From positions 1 through 64,000 of the forward strand of contig JAVERT010000013.1 of NCBI GenBank assembly GCA_034006985.1: a stretch of 64,000 nucleotides of DNA, in the 5' to 3' direction. Made by a program: the position numbers and the translations under genes. Under the pieces are notes generated by a model. It was not told where the DNA came from and ran no database searches. It saw only the letters and a list, made by a program, of their open reading frames with translations. Source of the stretch: Gudongella sp034006985 (GTDB taxonomy: Bacteria > Bacillota > Clostridia > Tissierellales > Tissierellaceae). Below, in pieces: positions 44,086-52,669 of the stretch (position 1 is the stretch's first letter; every line of letters begins with the position of its first letter).

Positions 44086-45486
44086 TTAATATATATATCT
44101 ACTTGGATTTTGATGAGTACCATTTACAATTACTTCAAAATGTAAATGTGAACCTGTTGAACGTCCTGTACTTCCCATGTTAGATATCTGTTGTCCTCTA
44201 TAAACTCTCTCCCCAGCTTTTACTAATAATTTGCTATTATGTGCATATCTAGTAACATAACCATTCTCATGATCTATCTCTACCATATATCCATAACTTC
44301 CACTGTAACCAGAAAATGTTACCTTCCCACCATCTGCTGCATATACTGCAGTACCAAGGCTATTTGCAAGGTCAATTCCTCTATGCATACTTCCATTTCT
44401 CATACCGTACGGAGATGTTAGTCTTCCGCTTGTAGGTACAATAAAAGATCCTTTAGCTGCTGTCTTTGGTAGTTCTTTAGTTCCTTGTATTACTTTTTCT
44501 GTTATAGGCTCTACTATTACTGTTTCTTCTATTACATTCTTTTCAAATAATATACCGTTATGTCGAATCTCTGTTGCAACTATTTCTGAACTTCCTTTTT
44601 CACCTTTTACAACAATCTTCTTTTGATTCTTATATAATGAATCGTCATTTTCAACTTCAATTTCATAGTCTGTTTCTTCTGTATATTTTACATCTTCATT
44701 TGTAACTACGGTTAGCAATGGTGTGGGAACAAATAATTTCACTTCATCGCCAGGCTTTAATTTTTGTGGATCTTGATCAGGATTAGCATTTATTAGGTCT
44801 TCTACATGTGTGTCATACATTCTAGCAATAATCCAATAACTCTCCCCAACCTCCACTATGTGGGTTCTCATCTCATCTTTACCTTGCCTAATGCTTTCTA
44901 TTGTAGCTTCAGGGTCAGCTAGCTCACTAAAGTTTGTATCCTGCTTTACTATGTCAATCTTTTCTAAAAAGCTAGATTCTGTTATAATTGATTCTCGTTC
45001 ATTATCTACAATGAATGGTTCTTTAATTGTGTTAAGCATAGAGTCTACTTCTTCTTCAGATTTAAATATTCCTAATGATTCATCGTCCACTACAAGTTCA
45101 AAACCTGTAACTGCAACATTTATGCTGCCTTTTATTTTTGATTTAATTTCTCCATATGGTGTTAAGGCATCGTCTTTAGCATTAGTCTCTTCAAAACTGA
45201 GCTCTTTATCAATTGAAACATCCATTTGATATGTATTTACTAAAGTCTCTTTTAATTCTGTGTAAGCTTGTACAGCTTCTTCTTGAGTTCTTACTACCCC
45301 TATTTGCTCTTCACCTAAAAATACATTAACTGCTTTGGTCCTTGTATCATTTATTGAATAACTTACATAACTTATTCCAACAATACCAACTGCAATTACT
45401 ACAGCTAGTGATCTTCTTAATCTATTATTATGGTTTACTCCCTTTATATTTTCGCCAAAATTCTTAAATCTTTCCTTTAGCTTCAT
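44086..45486 (-). CDS. Cell-wall M23 metallo-endopeptidase with LysM and G5 domains
   Basis: This 466-aa protein has an N-terminal membrane helix (about 25-45), then two SpoIIQ/YabE-like segments. A LysM follows (THIVEVGESYWIIARMY ... LKPGDEVKLF), then a G5 domain (around EIVATEIRHNGILFE), and a C-terminal LytM/M23 domain with zinc ligands in HRGIDLA and HLHFEV. It cleaves peptidoglycan cross-links on the outside of the cell. The start at 45486 is preceded by GGAGGAG; a start 36 codons upstream lacks a site. Confidence 0.87.
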   Translation of the reverse strand: MKLKERFKNFGENIKGVNHNNRLRRSLAVVIAVGIVGISYVSYSINDTRTKAVNVFLGEEQIGVVRTQEEAVQAYTELKETLVNTYQMDVSIDKELSFEETNAKDDALTPYGEIKSKIKGSINVAVTGFELVVDDESLGIFKSEEEVDSMLNTIKEPFIVDNERESIITESSFLEKIDIVKQDTNFSELADPEATIESIRQGKDEMRTHIVEVGESYWIIARMYDTHVEDLINANPDQDPQKLKPGDEVKLFVPTPLLTVVTNEDVKYTEETDYEIEVENDDSLYKNQKKIVVKGEKGSSEIVATEIRHNGILFEKNVIEETVIVEPITEKVIQGTKELPKTAAKGSFIVPTSGRLTSPYGMRNGSMHRGIDLANSLGTAVYAADGGKVTFSGYSGSYGYMVEIDHENGYVTRYAHNSKLLVKAGERVYRGQQISNMGSTGRSTGSHLHFEVIVNGTHQNPSRYIY

Positions 45487-45751
45487 TAATAAATCTCCTC
45501 CGAACTTCACCTTAATAGTTGTAGGCAAATTATTTTTGTAACTATTTTGTAACATTAACAAACTTATTATATCAATACAGGATGATAAATACAACCAAAA
45601 CAGGCATTGTCTTATCTTAATTTATTCTTAGTTTGTTATATAATAAGATTGCTATACCTGAGTTAATACAGTGAGTTTAGAGGTGTGACCATTTGGTATT
45701 AAAATGTCAATTATTTTGTTAAAAAAAATTAATAAAATAAATGTTTGAAAT

Positions 45752-46630
45752 TTAGACAATTATATTTAATTTTTCATTCCCAATATAAAAATCTATATCT
45801 CTGTCTTTTACAAGAGATATTTCTCCATCTATATTTAGGTACATCTCTCCCTCTACTTTAACTTTTATGTTCTTTCCTCTATAAAACTCTATATATTTTT
45901 TATACTTTATATGCTGCCCTTTAAATATAGATGGGAATAAAAATAAAATCCTTAAATTGCTTATATCTTTTACTATGCAAATGTCTAGCTCTCCATCATC
46001 AAGCTTTGCCATTGGTAATATCTGCATTCCTCCGCCATAATAAGCCCCATTCCCTATTGCAACCAATGTGGCTCTTCTTAATAGCTTATCTCCGTCAACT
46101 TCTATATTCATATTTCTACTCTTATATACCAATAGGGAAGTTAAAACTCCTAGTATATATGCAGTCTTTCCTCTTATTATCTTTTTTATCTTGTCAGTAT
46201 GCCTTACAACTTCAGCATCAAAACCAAGGCTTGCGATGTTGAAAAAATATCTATTATCAACTCGTCCCAAATCTATCTCTTTAACATTCTTATTTATAAT
46301 CTTTATAAATGCTTTTTCTATATCATTGGTAATAAGTAAAGATTTTGAAAGATCATTACCAGTTCCTGCAGGTATTATACCTAGAATTCCATGCCCTCTT
46401 TGTATTATCCCATTGGCTACTTCTCCTACTGTACCGTCTCCGCCTACTGCAACGCAAATTGTATAATCTGGATTGTTTATAACAATTTCTGTTGCTTCTT
46501 TAGGTTTTGTAGTAAAAATAACTTTGTAGTCTATCTCTGTGTCTTTCATATATTTTCCTATATAAACTTCAAAATTCTTAGCCTTACCACTGCCTGCAAT
46601 TGGGTTTATAATAAACAAATACTTCTCCAT
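45752..46630 (-). CDS. Diacylglycerol kinase-family lipid kinase
   Basis: This 292-aa protein of the DagK/YegS/BmrU family has the nucleotide site GGDGTVGEVANG and PAGTGNDLSKS, plus a C-terminal beta-sandwich with VEGEMYLNIDGE. It phosphorylates a lipid such as diacylglycerol at the inner membrane face. The start codon is nine bases after the DUF4446 gene stop, in an operon with the cysteine desulfurase-like gene. Confidence 0.88.
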   Translation of the reverse strand: MEKYLFIINPIAGSGKAKNFEVYIGKYMKDTEIDYKVIFTTKPKEATEIVINNPDYTICVAVGGDGTVGEVANGIIQRGHGILGIIPAGTGNDLSKSLLITNDIEKAFIKIINKNVKEIDLGRVDNRYFFNIASLGFDAEVVRHTDKIKKIIRGKTAYILGVLTSLLVYKSRNMNIEVDGDKLLRRATLVAIGNGAYYGGGMQILPMAKLDDGELDICIVKDISNLRILFLFPSIFKGQHIKYKKYIEFYRGKNIKVKVEGEMYLNIDGEISLVKDRDIDFYIGNEKLNIIV

Positions 46631-46639
46631 GCACTCCTC

Positions 46640-47158
46640 CTAGTTAAAGACTTTTTCATTCTCACCCTTCAACGCCTTTTCAATTGCTTGGACTTCTTCA
46701 GGTGATAATGGAACATTTGATTTGCCATTTATTATAGGCTTTCCAAATCCAACGGTATTCTCCCTACCATAAATACTAGATATAACAAATCCATTGTGAT
46801 AACTATCAAGCAATGCTATTGAATAGCTTAAATCACTTCCTGTATTCCCAAACGCTTTGTATCTTACAAAACCTACCTTTTGTACAGCAAAATTAAGTCT
46901 AGTTTGCAACGATTTTATATTATCTTCTAATAAATTAATATCTCTATTAATGCTCTTTATATCTCCATTAAGCTGAAGAAATAAATCTTCTATGTTAGCA
47001 CCGGATAAACCTCTAGTTAGCGAATCATACCTTTTTTTATGCCTTCTATATTCCATTATTTGAGAGATATATAGTATTATAAGGATTACAATACCTACAA
47101 ATAGGCCCATCATTATATATGTTTGATTGTATTCAATAAAGTTTATTATATTTATCAT
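46640..47158 (-). CDS. DUF4446 membrane protein
   Basis: This 172-aa protein has one transmembrane helix (about 12-32), a coiled coil (about 38-95; LNGDIKSINRDINLLEDNI) and a compact C-terminal domain (FVRYKAFGNTGSDLSYSIALLD, then SIYGRENTVGFGKPI) diagnostic for DUF4446. Function is unknown. The family is common next to the partition genes near the origin in clostridia, as here. It is 11 bases after the PLP enzyme gene. Confidence 0.85.
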   Translation of the reverse strand: MINIINFIEYNQTYIMMGLFVGIVILIILYISQIMEYRRHKKRYDSLTRGLSGANIEDLFLQLNGDIKSINRDINLLEDNIKSLQTRLNFAVQKVGFVRYKAFGNTGSDLSYSIALLDSYHNGFVISSIYGRENTVGFGKPIINGKSNVPLSPEEVQAIEKALKGENEKVFN

Positions 47159-47169
47159 CTAACCATCCT

Positions 47170-48312
47170 CTATAATTCTTTCCTTATTTTATTTAAAGCT
47201 TTTATACTATATTCTATCTCTTCATGATTGTTAAAATACCCAAAACTAAATCTTACAGCACCTTGCTCTAATGTCCCTATTGTTTTATGAGCAAGTGGAG
47301 CGCAGTGAAGACCAGGCCTAACATATATATCAAATTCTTCATTTAATATATATGCTAGTTCTGAAGAATCCATATTATTAAAATTTAAAGCAACTACAGC
47401 TGCTTGTAAATCTGTATTTTTAGGGCCATAGATTGTTAAACCCTCTATCTTGCTAGCTTCTCTAATAAAATGCTCTGTAAGTTCTTCCTCATATTTTCTT
47501 ATATTAGCTATTCCTGTATTGTTTATAAAATTAATACCTTCCCCTAATCCTATTATTCCAGGAGAATTTGGTGTTCCACTTTCAAATTTATCTGGCATTA
47601 TGTTTGGGTGAATTAATGAATGTGAATCACTACCAGTACCACCTTGCATTAGGTTATTGATGTCTAGCCCTTCTCTTATGTAAAGTCCACCTGTACCCTG
47701 AGGTCCTAGTAAGCTTTTATGTCCAGGAAATGCTAATAGATCCATGCCTAGCCTTGATATATCAATATCATAAACTCCTGCTGATTGAGCCGCATCAACT
47801 AAATAAATTACTCCATATTTTTTTGCTATTTTAGCTATCTCTTCTATAGGCATAATAGTACCTGTAAGGTTAGAAATATGAGTTGTGACAATCATCTTTG
47901 TATTCTCTTTAATTTCGTTTTTTATTCTATCCACATCTATTTGACCCAAATCATTAGCCCAAACAATAGTATGCTCTACCCCTATTTTTTCAAGCTCTTT
48001 AATGGGCCTTAATACTGAATTGTGTTCCATTGATGTAGTTATAATATGATCTCCAGTCTTTAATATTCCCTTTATCGCTATATTTAAGCCCTCTGTAGCA
48101 CTAGCTGTAAATACAATATTAAATGGATCTTCCACATTAAAAAATCCCGCTAAAAGTTCCCTTGTAGCATAGATCTCCCTTCCTGCTCTTATTGCAAGCT
48201 TATGCCCTGACCTGCCTGGATTTGCTCCATATTCAGTCATAACTTTGTATATTTTATCATAGACCTGTTGTGGTTTTGGAAATGTTGTTGCTGCATTATC
48301 TAAATAATACAT
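47170..48312 (-). CDS. Cysteine desulfurase-like class V aminotransferase
   Basis: This 380-aa PLP enzyme has MYYLDNAATTFPKP at the start, PLP-Asp in LVDAAQSAG, Schiff-base Lys in AFPGHKSLLGPQGTGG, and an active-site Cys in RPGLHCAPLAHK. It belongs to the Csd-type group that delivers sulfur from cysteine (or acts on selenocysteine). The physiological acceptor is not visible; there is no IscU/SufU partner here. The start at 48312 has GAGGAGG; a TTG five codons earlier lies in that site. Confidence 0.85.
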   Translation of the reverse strand: MYYLDNAATTFPKPQQVYDKIYKVMTEYGANPGRSGHKLAIRAGREIYATRELLAGFFNVEDPFNIVFTASATEGLNIAIKGILKTGDHIITTSMEHNSVLRPIKELEKIGVEHTIVWANDLGQIDVDRIKNEIKENTKMIVTTHISNLTGTIMPIEEIAKIAKKYGVIYLVDAAQSAGVYDIDISRLGMDLLAFPGHKSLLGPQGTGGLYIREGLDINNLMQGGTGSDSHSLIHPNIMPDKFESGTPNSPGIIGLGEGINFINNTGIANIRKYEEELTEHFIREASKIEGLTIYGPKNTDLQAAVVALNFNNMDSSELAYILNEEFDIYVRPGLHCAPLAHKTIGTLEQGAVRFSFGYFNNHEEIEYSIKALNKIRKEL

Positions 48313-48552
48313 AATATGCCTCCTCAAATTTAAAAACCGTTACCATAGAGTTATTTTATCATTTTAGCCTGCCTATGACAATTGATAATCAACTTCTGAC
48401 AAAAAGTGTTTCTACCAATGTCACTAAGAAACATTAGATTTATTCTGAAGACGCCATTCATCTAGGAAACTTTCTTTATATGACAGAAATTTCCATCCCT
48501 TACTATGCATTTTTTCATATTATAGAAGGTTCTAATTTAGAGAATATAAAAA
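48313..48552. other. Gene-free gap upstream of the desulfurase-like gene
   Basis: About 240 bases hold no convincing ORF. I see only the ribosome site of the downstream gene and the fchA terminator at its right edge. Confidence 0.5.
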
Positions 48553-48574
48553 AAAAGAGGCCAAAACCTCTTTT
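48553..48574 (-). terminator. Terminator of the fchA gene
   Basis: An AAAAGAGG/CCTCTTTT stem with a CCAAAA loop overlaps the fchA stop; on the minus strand it is followed by a long T run. Confidence 0.8.
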
Positions 48575-49214
48575 AATTATTTAATCTCCTATAAACTATC
48601 TCTAGTAAACTGTCTCTTAATTTTTTACCATCTAAAATCAATTGACTAACTTTTTTTTCAATTTCAGCCTTGTACTCTACATCCTTAATACTCTTTAGAT
48701 TAATTGTTACATTAAATAATGAACCTTCAAGTGCTGCATATGCTAAAAGCGTTCCTACTCCAACATCAGTTATAGCATGTATATTCCCATATTCAGCGAA
48801 CAATTCTTGATTAGCTAATATCTCATAGCAAGTCTCGCCTGATCTTAACGGAACCTCTAGTGCCTTCTTGTAACCAATTTGGATTGCAGCTGATCTTATT
48901 TTCTTTTCTTCCTCATTATTCTTTGGAAGCTTAAATGCTCTCATCACATCATCAAATGCTGTTGAATCTTCATCTACTAGTTTTAGTAGACTATCTGTCA
49001 ATTCATTTATTATCTTTAATTCATTTTTCATTTCATTTTTTTTGTCCTCAGGCACTAATTCATAAGCTTTTTTATCTATAGTTAAATGACCAACCATACA
49101 AGTTAAAGCCGAACCTAGGCTTCCTACAAGCGCAGACACACTTCCTCCACCTGGAGTTGGGCTTTCACTAGCAACATCCATTACAAAATCCTTAGCTGTT
49201 CTTTCAATTAACAT
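48573..49214 (-). CDS. fchA: Cyclodeaminase/cyclohydrolase family protein (methenyl-THF cyclohydrolase FchA-like)
   Basis: This 213-aa helical protein has the family's SPTPGGGSVSALVGSLGSAL folate-binding segment and a downstream ITDVGVGTLLAYAALEGSLFNV region. Stand-alone members in anaerobes act as methenyl-THF cyclohydrolase, making 10-formyl-THF, or as formimino-THF cyclodeaminase in purine and histidine breakdown. It is 20 bases after the phzF-like gene. Either role fits a purine- and amino-acid-fermenting life style. Confidence 0.83.
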   Translation of the reverse strand: MLIERTAKDFVMDVASESPTPGGGSVSALVGSLGSALTCMVGHLTIDKKAYELVPEDKKNEMKNELKIINELTDSLLKLVDEDSTAFDDVMRAFKLPKNNEEEKKIRSAAIQIGYKKALEVPLRSGETCYEILANQELFAEYGNIHAITDVGVGTLLAYAALEGSLFNVTINLKSIKDVEYKAEIEKKVSQLILDGKKLRDSLLEIVYRRLNN

Positions 49215-49234
49215 TTTGCTCCTCCTTAAATATA

Positions 49235-50131
49235 TTAAAATTTTATTATCCCTTCTATTACAATATTAGCTTCGCCACCCACAAATACAGAATAACCACC
49301 ATCTGAATTTTCTATTCTGCAATTAATTTGGCTTGGTCTACCCATCGAGTCCCCCTGAGAAACTACCAAGCTATCTTCAGCTAATAAATCGTTCTTTTTT
49401 AAGTAGTAAATTAAGGCTCCATTTGCAGTTCCTGTAGCTGCCTCTTCATCTATCCCCACAATTGGGGCAAAGTTTCTAGCATAAGCAATTCTACTCATTC
49501 TATCTTTTATATAAAAAGCATGAACTCCTGTTACATTTAATTTTCTACTTATTTCAGCTATTTTGCAAAAATCCACTTTCATATTAACAAGCTTCTTTTT
49601 ATCCTTTATAGGAAATATTATATCTGGTAGTCCCGTTGAAATAATTTCAGGTGAAATATACTTATCTCCAATCCCTATATCAGCTTCTTCTAATCCAAAT
49701 GCATCTAAAATATCCATAATTAATTCTGGAACTCCTAAAGACTGAGGAGTCTTTTGCGCCATAATTATATTTTTTGGTAAATAATTGTTATATTCTATGT
49801 CTACATTTAATTTTCCAGCTTTCGTCTCTATTATTACAGTTTTTACACCTTTTTGTATAGGTGTAATAAAACCTTCACTTGCTAGAGTATATATACTTGC
49901 TATAGTAGCATGCCCACACAAATCTACCTCTAACAATGGAGTGAAATAACGTATTTTAAAATACCCGTCCTCCATTTGGTTAATAAAAGCCGTTTCTGAA
50001 AGATTCATTTCATTTGCTATTCTCTGCATTTGTTTATCATTCAATTTTTTAGAATTTGTAACTACACCAGCCGGATTCCCGCCAAATGGCACTTTGCTAA
50101 ATGCATCAACTTGAAATATATTTATTTCCAT
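49235..50131 (-). CDS. PhzF-family isomerase-like protein
   Basis: This 298-aa protein has a diaminopimelate-epimerase-like fold: VDAFSKVPFGGNPAGVV at the start, MNLSETAFI, LCGHATIAS and FAPIVGIDEEAATGTANG, all PhzF landmarks. The substrate is unknown for most members. The start at 50131 follows AGGAGG by eight bases. The gene lies just beyond parB and a parS site. Confidence 0.87.
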   Translation of the reverse strand: MEINIFQVDAFSKVPFGGNPAGVVTNSKKLNDKQMQRIANEMNLSETAFINQMEDGYFKIRYFTPLLEVDLCGHATIASIYTLASEGFITPIQKGVKTVIIETKAGKLNVDIEYNNYLPKNIIMAQKTPQSLGVPELIMDILDAFGLEEADIGIGDKYISPEIISTGLPDIIFPIKDKKKLVNMKVDFCKIAEISRKLNVTGVHAFYIKDRMSRIAYARNFAPIVGIDEEAATGTANGALIYYLKKNDLLAEDSLVVSQGDSMGRPSQINCRIENSDGGYSVFVGGEANIVIEGIIKF

Positions 50132-50148
50132 ATTCAATTCCTCCTAAA

Positions 50149-50164
50149 TGTTCCACGTGGAACA
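50149..50164. promoter_or_regulatory. parS site 1
   Basis: TGTTCCACGTGGAACA is a perfect palindrome and a close match to the Bacillus parS consensus (TGTTTCACGTGAAACA). It abuts the parB stop codon. ParB/Spo0J binds such sites as a CTP-dependent clamp. Confidence 0.88.
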
Positions 50165-51028
50165 TCAGTTTAAAAGCAAGTCTAGAAGCCTCTCTAAGTC
50201 ATCATTATCATAGTATTCTATTTCAATTTTCCCTGATTTTTTCTTAGCAACTAATTGTACTTTTGTACCTAGGGCACCCATCAATTGTTCTTCAAGATCT
50301 ATTATATAAGAATCTTTCATTTTTTTACTTATTCTTTTTTTATTTTTGCTAGTTTTGTTTTCAGTTTCTCTAACATTTAATCCATCCGCAATTATTCTAT
50401 CAGCAATTCTTTTCTGTTCCTCTTTATCTTCAATACTCAGTAGTGCTTTGCCATGCCCAGCTGATAGCTTACCTTCATATATATACTCTATTACAGCTTT
50501 ATCAAGCTTTAATAGTCTAAGAGTATTACTAATATAAGCTCTGCTCTTCCCTACTGCTTTTGCAAGCTCTTCTTGTTTTAAGTCGTATTCATCCAAAAGA
50601 CTTTTATATGCTTGTGCTTCTTCAATAGCATTTAAATTCTCTCTTTGTATATTCTCTATTAAAGAAATTTTTGCCGTAGTTTCTGCATCTATACTTCTAA
50701 CAATGCTTGGTATCGATACTAGGCCAGCTAGTTTTGCAGCCCTCCACCTTCTCTCTCCAGCAATTATTTGATACTCATTCTCTGCCTTTCTTAATATAAT
50801 AGGCTGAATCACGCCATTTTCTTTAATTGATTGCGCTAAATCATCTAGAGCTCCTTTGTCAAAGACTTTTCTCGGCTGATCTTCCCTAGGTATTATAGAG
50901 TTTAATTCAACAAGCTCAACTGTCTCAGTTGGCAAAAGTTTAATTTCACTTATTAAGCTATCTACTTTCTCTTTATCTTTAATCAAAGCCGATAAACCTT
51001 TACCTAGACCACTTTTTTTCACAGACAT
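50165..51028 (-). CDS. parB: Chromosome partitioning protein ParB (Spo0J)
   Basis: This 287-aa protein has a ParB/Srx CTPase domain (about 38-125; DQPRKVFD, GVIQPIILRK, AGERRWRAAKLAG), a central HTH (about 130-200; KAVGKSRAYISNTLRLLKL) that reads parS, and a C-terminal dimer domain. With ParA it positions the replication origins. It follows parA by 27 bases and is flanked by parS sites. Confidence 0.95.
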   Translation of the reverse strand: MSVKKSGLGKGLSALIKDKEKVDSLISEIKLLPTETVELVELNSIIPREDQPRKVFDKGALDDLAQSIKENGVIQPIILRKAENEYQIIAGERRWRAAKLAGLVSIPSIVRSIDAETTAKISLIENIQRENLNAIEEAQAYKSLLDEYDLKQEELAKAVGKSRAYISNTLRLLKLDKAVIEYIYEGKLSAGHGKALLSIEDKEEQKRIADRIIADGLNVRETENKTSKNKKRISKKMKDSYIIDLEEQLMGALGTKVQLVAKKKSGKIEIEYYDNDDLERLLDLLLN

Positions 51029-51055
51029 CTATATCACTCCCTTCATAAACCTATC

Positions 51056-51820
51056 TTAATCTTGTAAATATAAAAATTCTTCCGCTAATTCCATATATGA
51101 ATCAGCTCCTTTTGATTTAGAATCATAGTCATGAATAGACAGCCCATAAGACGGCGCTTCTGCCAATCTTACATTTCTAGGAATTATACTAGTATAAACT
51201 TTCCCTTTAAAGAATGCCTTCACTTCTTCAACTACCTGAATTGAAAGATTAGTACGTCCATCAAACATACTTAGGACTACCCCCTCAACTTCAAGATCAG
51301 AATTGTAATTTTTCTTAACTAATTCTATTGTTTCAAATAACTGACTCACGCCTTCTAAAGCAAAATATTCACATTGAATCGGTATTATAACGCTGTCTGA
51401 TGCAATTAATCCCATTACACTTAATATCCCAAGAGATGGTGGACAATCTAGTATTATAAAATCATAGTCATCCTTAATTGTTTCTATAGCACCACGTAAA
51501 GAATCTTCCCAATCTCCACTTTTGGCAAACTCTATTTCTAATCCTGCAAGTTGGTTGTTTGATGGAATAATACTTAGATTTTCTGCACTCGTCTCGTATA
51601 CTGCATCTAATACATCTGCATTTTGGGTCAAGATATCATAAACTAGGAAAGGCACTCCATGTTTATCTACACCTAATCCGCTTGACGAGTTCCCTTGAGG
51701 GTCAATATCTATTAACAGCACTTTTTTCCCTAACTTTCCCAATCCTGCTGCTAAATTAATTGTGGTAGTTGTTTTACCAACACCACCTTTTTGATTAAAT
51801 ACAGCAATTGTTTTTCCCAT
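51056..51820 (-). CDS. parA: Chromosome partitioning ATPase ParA (Soj)
   Basis: This 254-aa deviant Walker ATPase has QKGGVGKTTTTINLA near its start, IIDIDPQGNSSSG-like LLIDIDPQGN, and LDCPPSLG. It binds DNA as an ATP dimer and moves ParB-parS complexes; in Bacillus, Soj also acts on DnaA. The start at 51820 has AAGGAG at seven bases. A start 19 codons upstream has no site. Confidence 0.95.
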   Translation of the reverse strand: MGKTIAVFNQKGGVGKTTTTINLAAGLGKLGKKVLLIDIDPQGNSSSGLGVDKHGVPFLVYDILTQNADVLDAVYETSAENLSIIPSNNQLAGLEIEFAKSGDWEDSLRGAIETIKDDYDFIILDCPPSLGILSVMGLIASDSVIIPIQCEYFALEGVSQLFETIELVKKNYNSDLEVEGVVLSMFDGRTNLSIQVVEEVKAFFKGKVYTSIIPRNVRLAEAPSYGLSIHDYDSKSKGADSYMELAEEFLYLQD

Positions 51821-51885
51821 AGAAACACTCCTTATTCTTCTTATATCTATGATAACATACTCTAGGACAATATTCACAAATAAAA

Positions 51886-51901
51886 TGTTCCACGTGGAAC
51901 A
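51886..51901. promoter_or_regulatory. parS site 2
   Basis: TGTTCCACGTGGAACA, identical to site 1, lies 66 bases before the parA start. Confidence 0.88.
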
Positions 51902-51909
51902 TTTTCGTA

Positions 51910-51925
51910 TGTTTCACGTGGAACA
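51910..51925. promoter_or_regulatory. parS site 3
   Basis: TGTTTCACGTGGAACA differs from site 2 by one base and lies eight bases away, forming a tandem pair between rsmG and parA. Confidence 0.88.
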
Positions 51926-51949
51926 TTGGTGATTATTTCTATTTTACTG

Positions 51950-52669
51950 CTATTTAATAGGCATTTTTTTAGGCTTGCCGCCACCTCTTGGATATTTATC
52001 AGGAGTTTTCTTTACCTTTTTAATTATAATTAATGTTCTTTCCATATCAGTATTAGGTAAAGTAAGTCTAATTGTTCTTTCTAAAACTCCACCTAACTCC
52101 TTTATTGCATTTATACTGGCTTCAATTTCTTTTTCTGGCGTTGGACCTTTCATCGATATAAAATATCCATTTTCTTTGACATATGGTATGCAATACTCAC
52201 AAAGTGTCTCTAGTGAAGCCACAGCGCGTGAGAGGCATATGTCGTATTTTTCTCTATAATTATCTTTTCTAGAGTACTCTTCTGCTCTCGCATGCAAAGT
52301 TTCTACAATATTTAGGTCTAATTTCGTAATAACCTCATTTAAAAAAACAATTCTCTTATTTAAGCTATCTAATAAAGTTAATTTTAAAGTCTGATTATAT
52401 ATTTTTAACGGTATTCCTGGAAACCCACCACCTGTTCCTATATCAATAATTCTAGAGTCATCTTTTATCAAGTCTGTTAGTATAGGCGTTAAACTATCTG
52501 CGAAATGTTTTAAATCAATCTCGTAATTATCTGTTATAGACGTTATATTGATTTTTTCATTCCACTCTTTAAGTAATTCTTTATAAATTTCAAAATCATC
52601 ACACATTTTATCTGATAAATCTATCCCTAGCTCTTTTGCTATATCATATAATCTTTCATTACTAACCAA
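51950..52669 (-). CDS. rsmG: 16S rRNA (guanine-527-N7) methyltransferase RsmG (GidB)
   Basis: This 240-aa methyltransferase has the SAM motif IDIGTGGGFPGIPL and ends with a basic PRGGGKPKK tail as usual. It methylates G527 of 16S rRNA. The gene overlaps the mnmG stop. I chose the TTG at 52669, which has AGAGGTG just before it. A GTG at 52678 is the alternative and would add three residues. Confidence 0.92.
   Translation of the reverse strand: MVSNERLYDIAKELGIDLSDKMCDDFEIYKELLKEWNEKINITSITDNYEIDLKHFADSLTPILTDLIKDDSRIIDIGTGGGFPGIPLKIYNQTLKLTLLDSLNKRIVFLNEVITKLDLNIVETLHARAEEYSRKDNYREKYDICLSRAVASLETLCEYCIPYVKENGYFISMKGPTPEKEIEASINAIKELGGVLERTIRLTLPNTDMERTLIIIKKVKKTPDKYPRGGGKPKKMPIK

Noticed and set aside
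43980..44183. Small plus-strand frame after the lctP-like gene
   Set aside because: It runs through the terminator hairpin and into the 3' end of the M23 peptidase gene.
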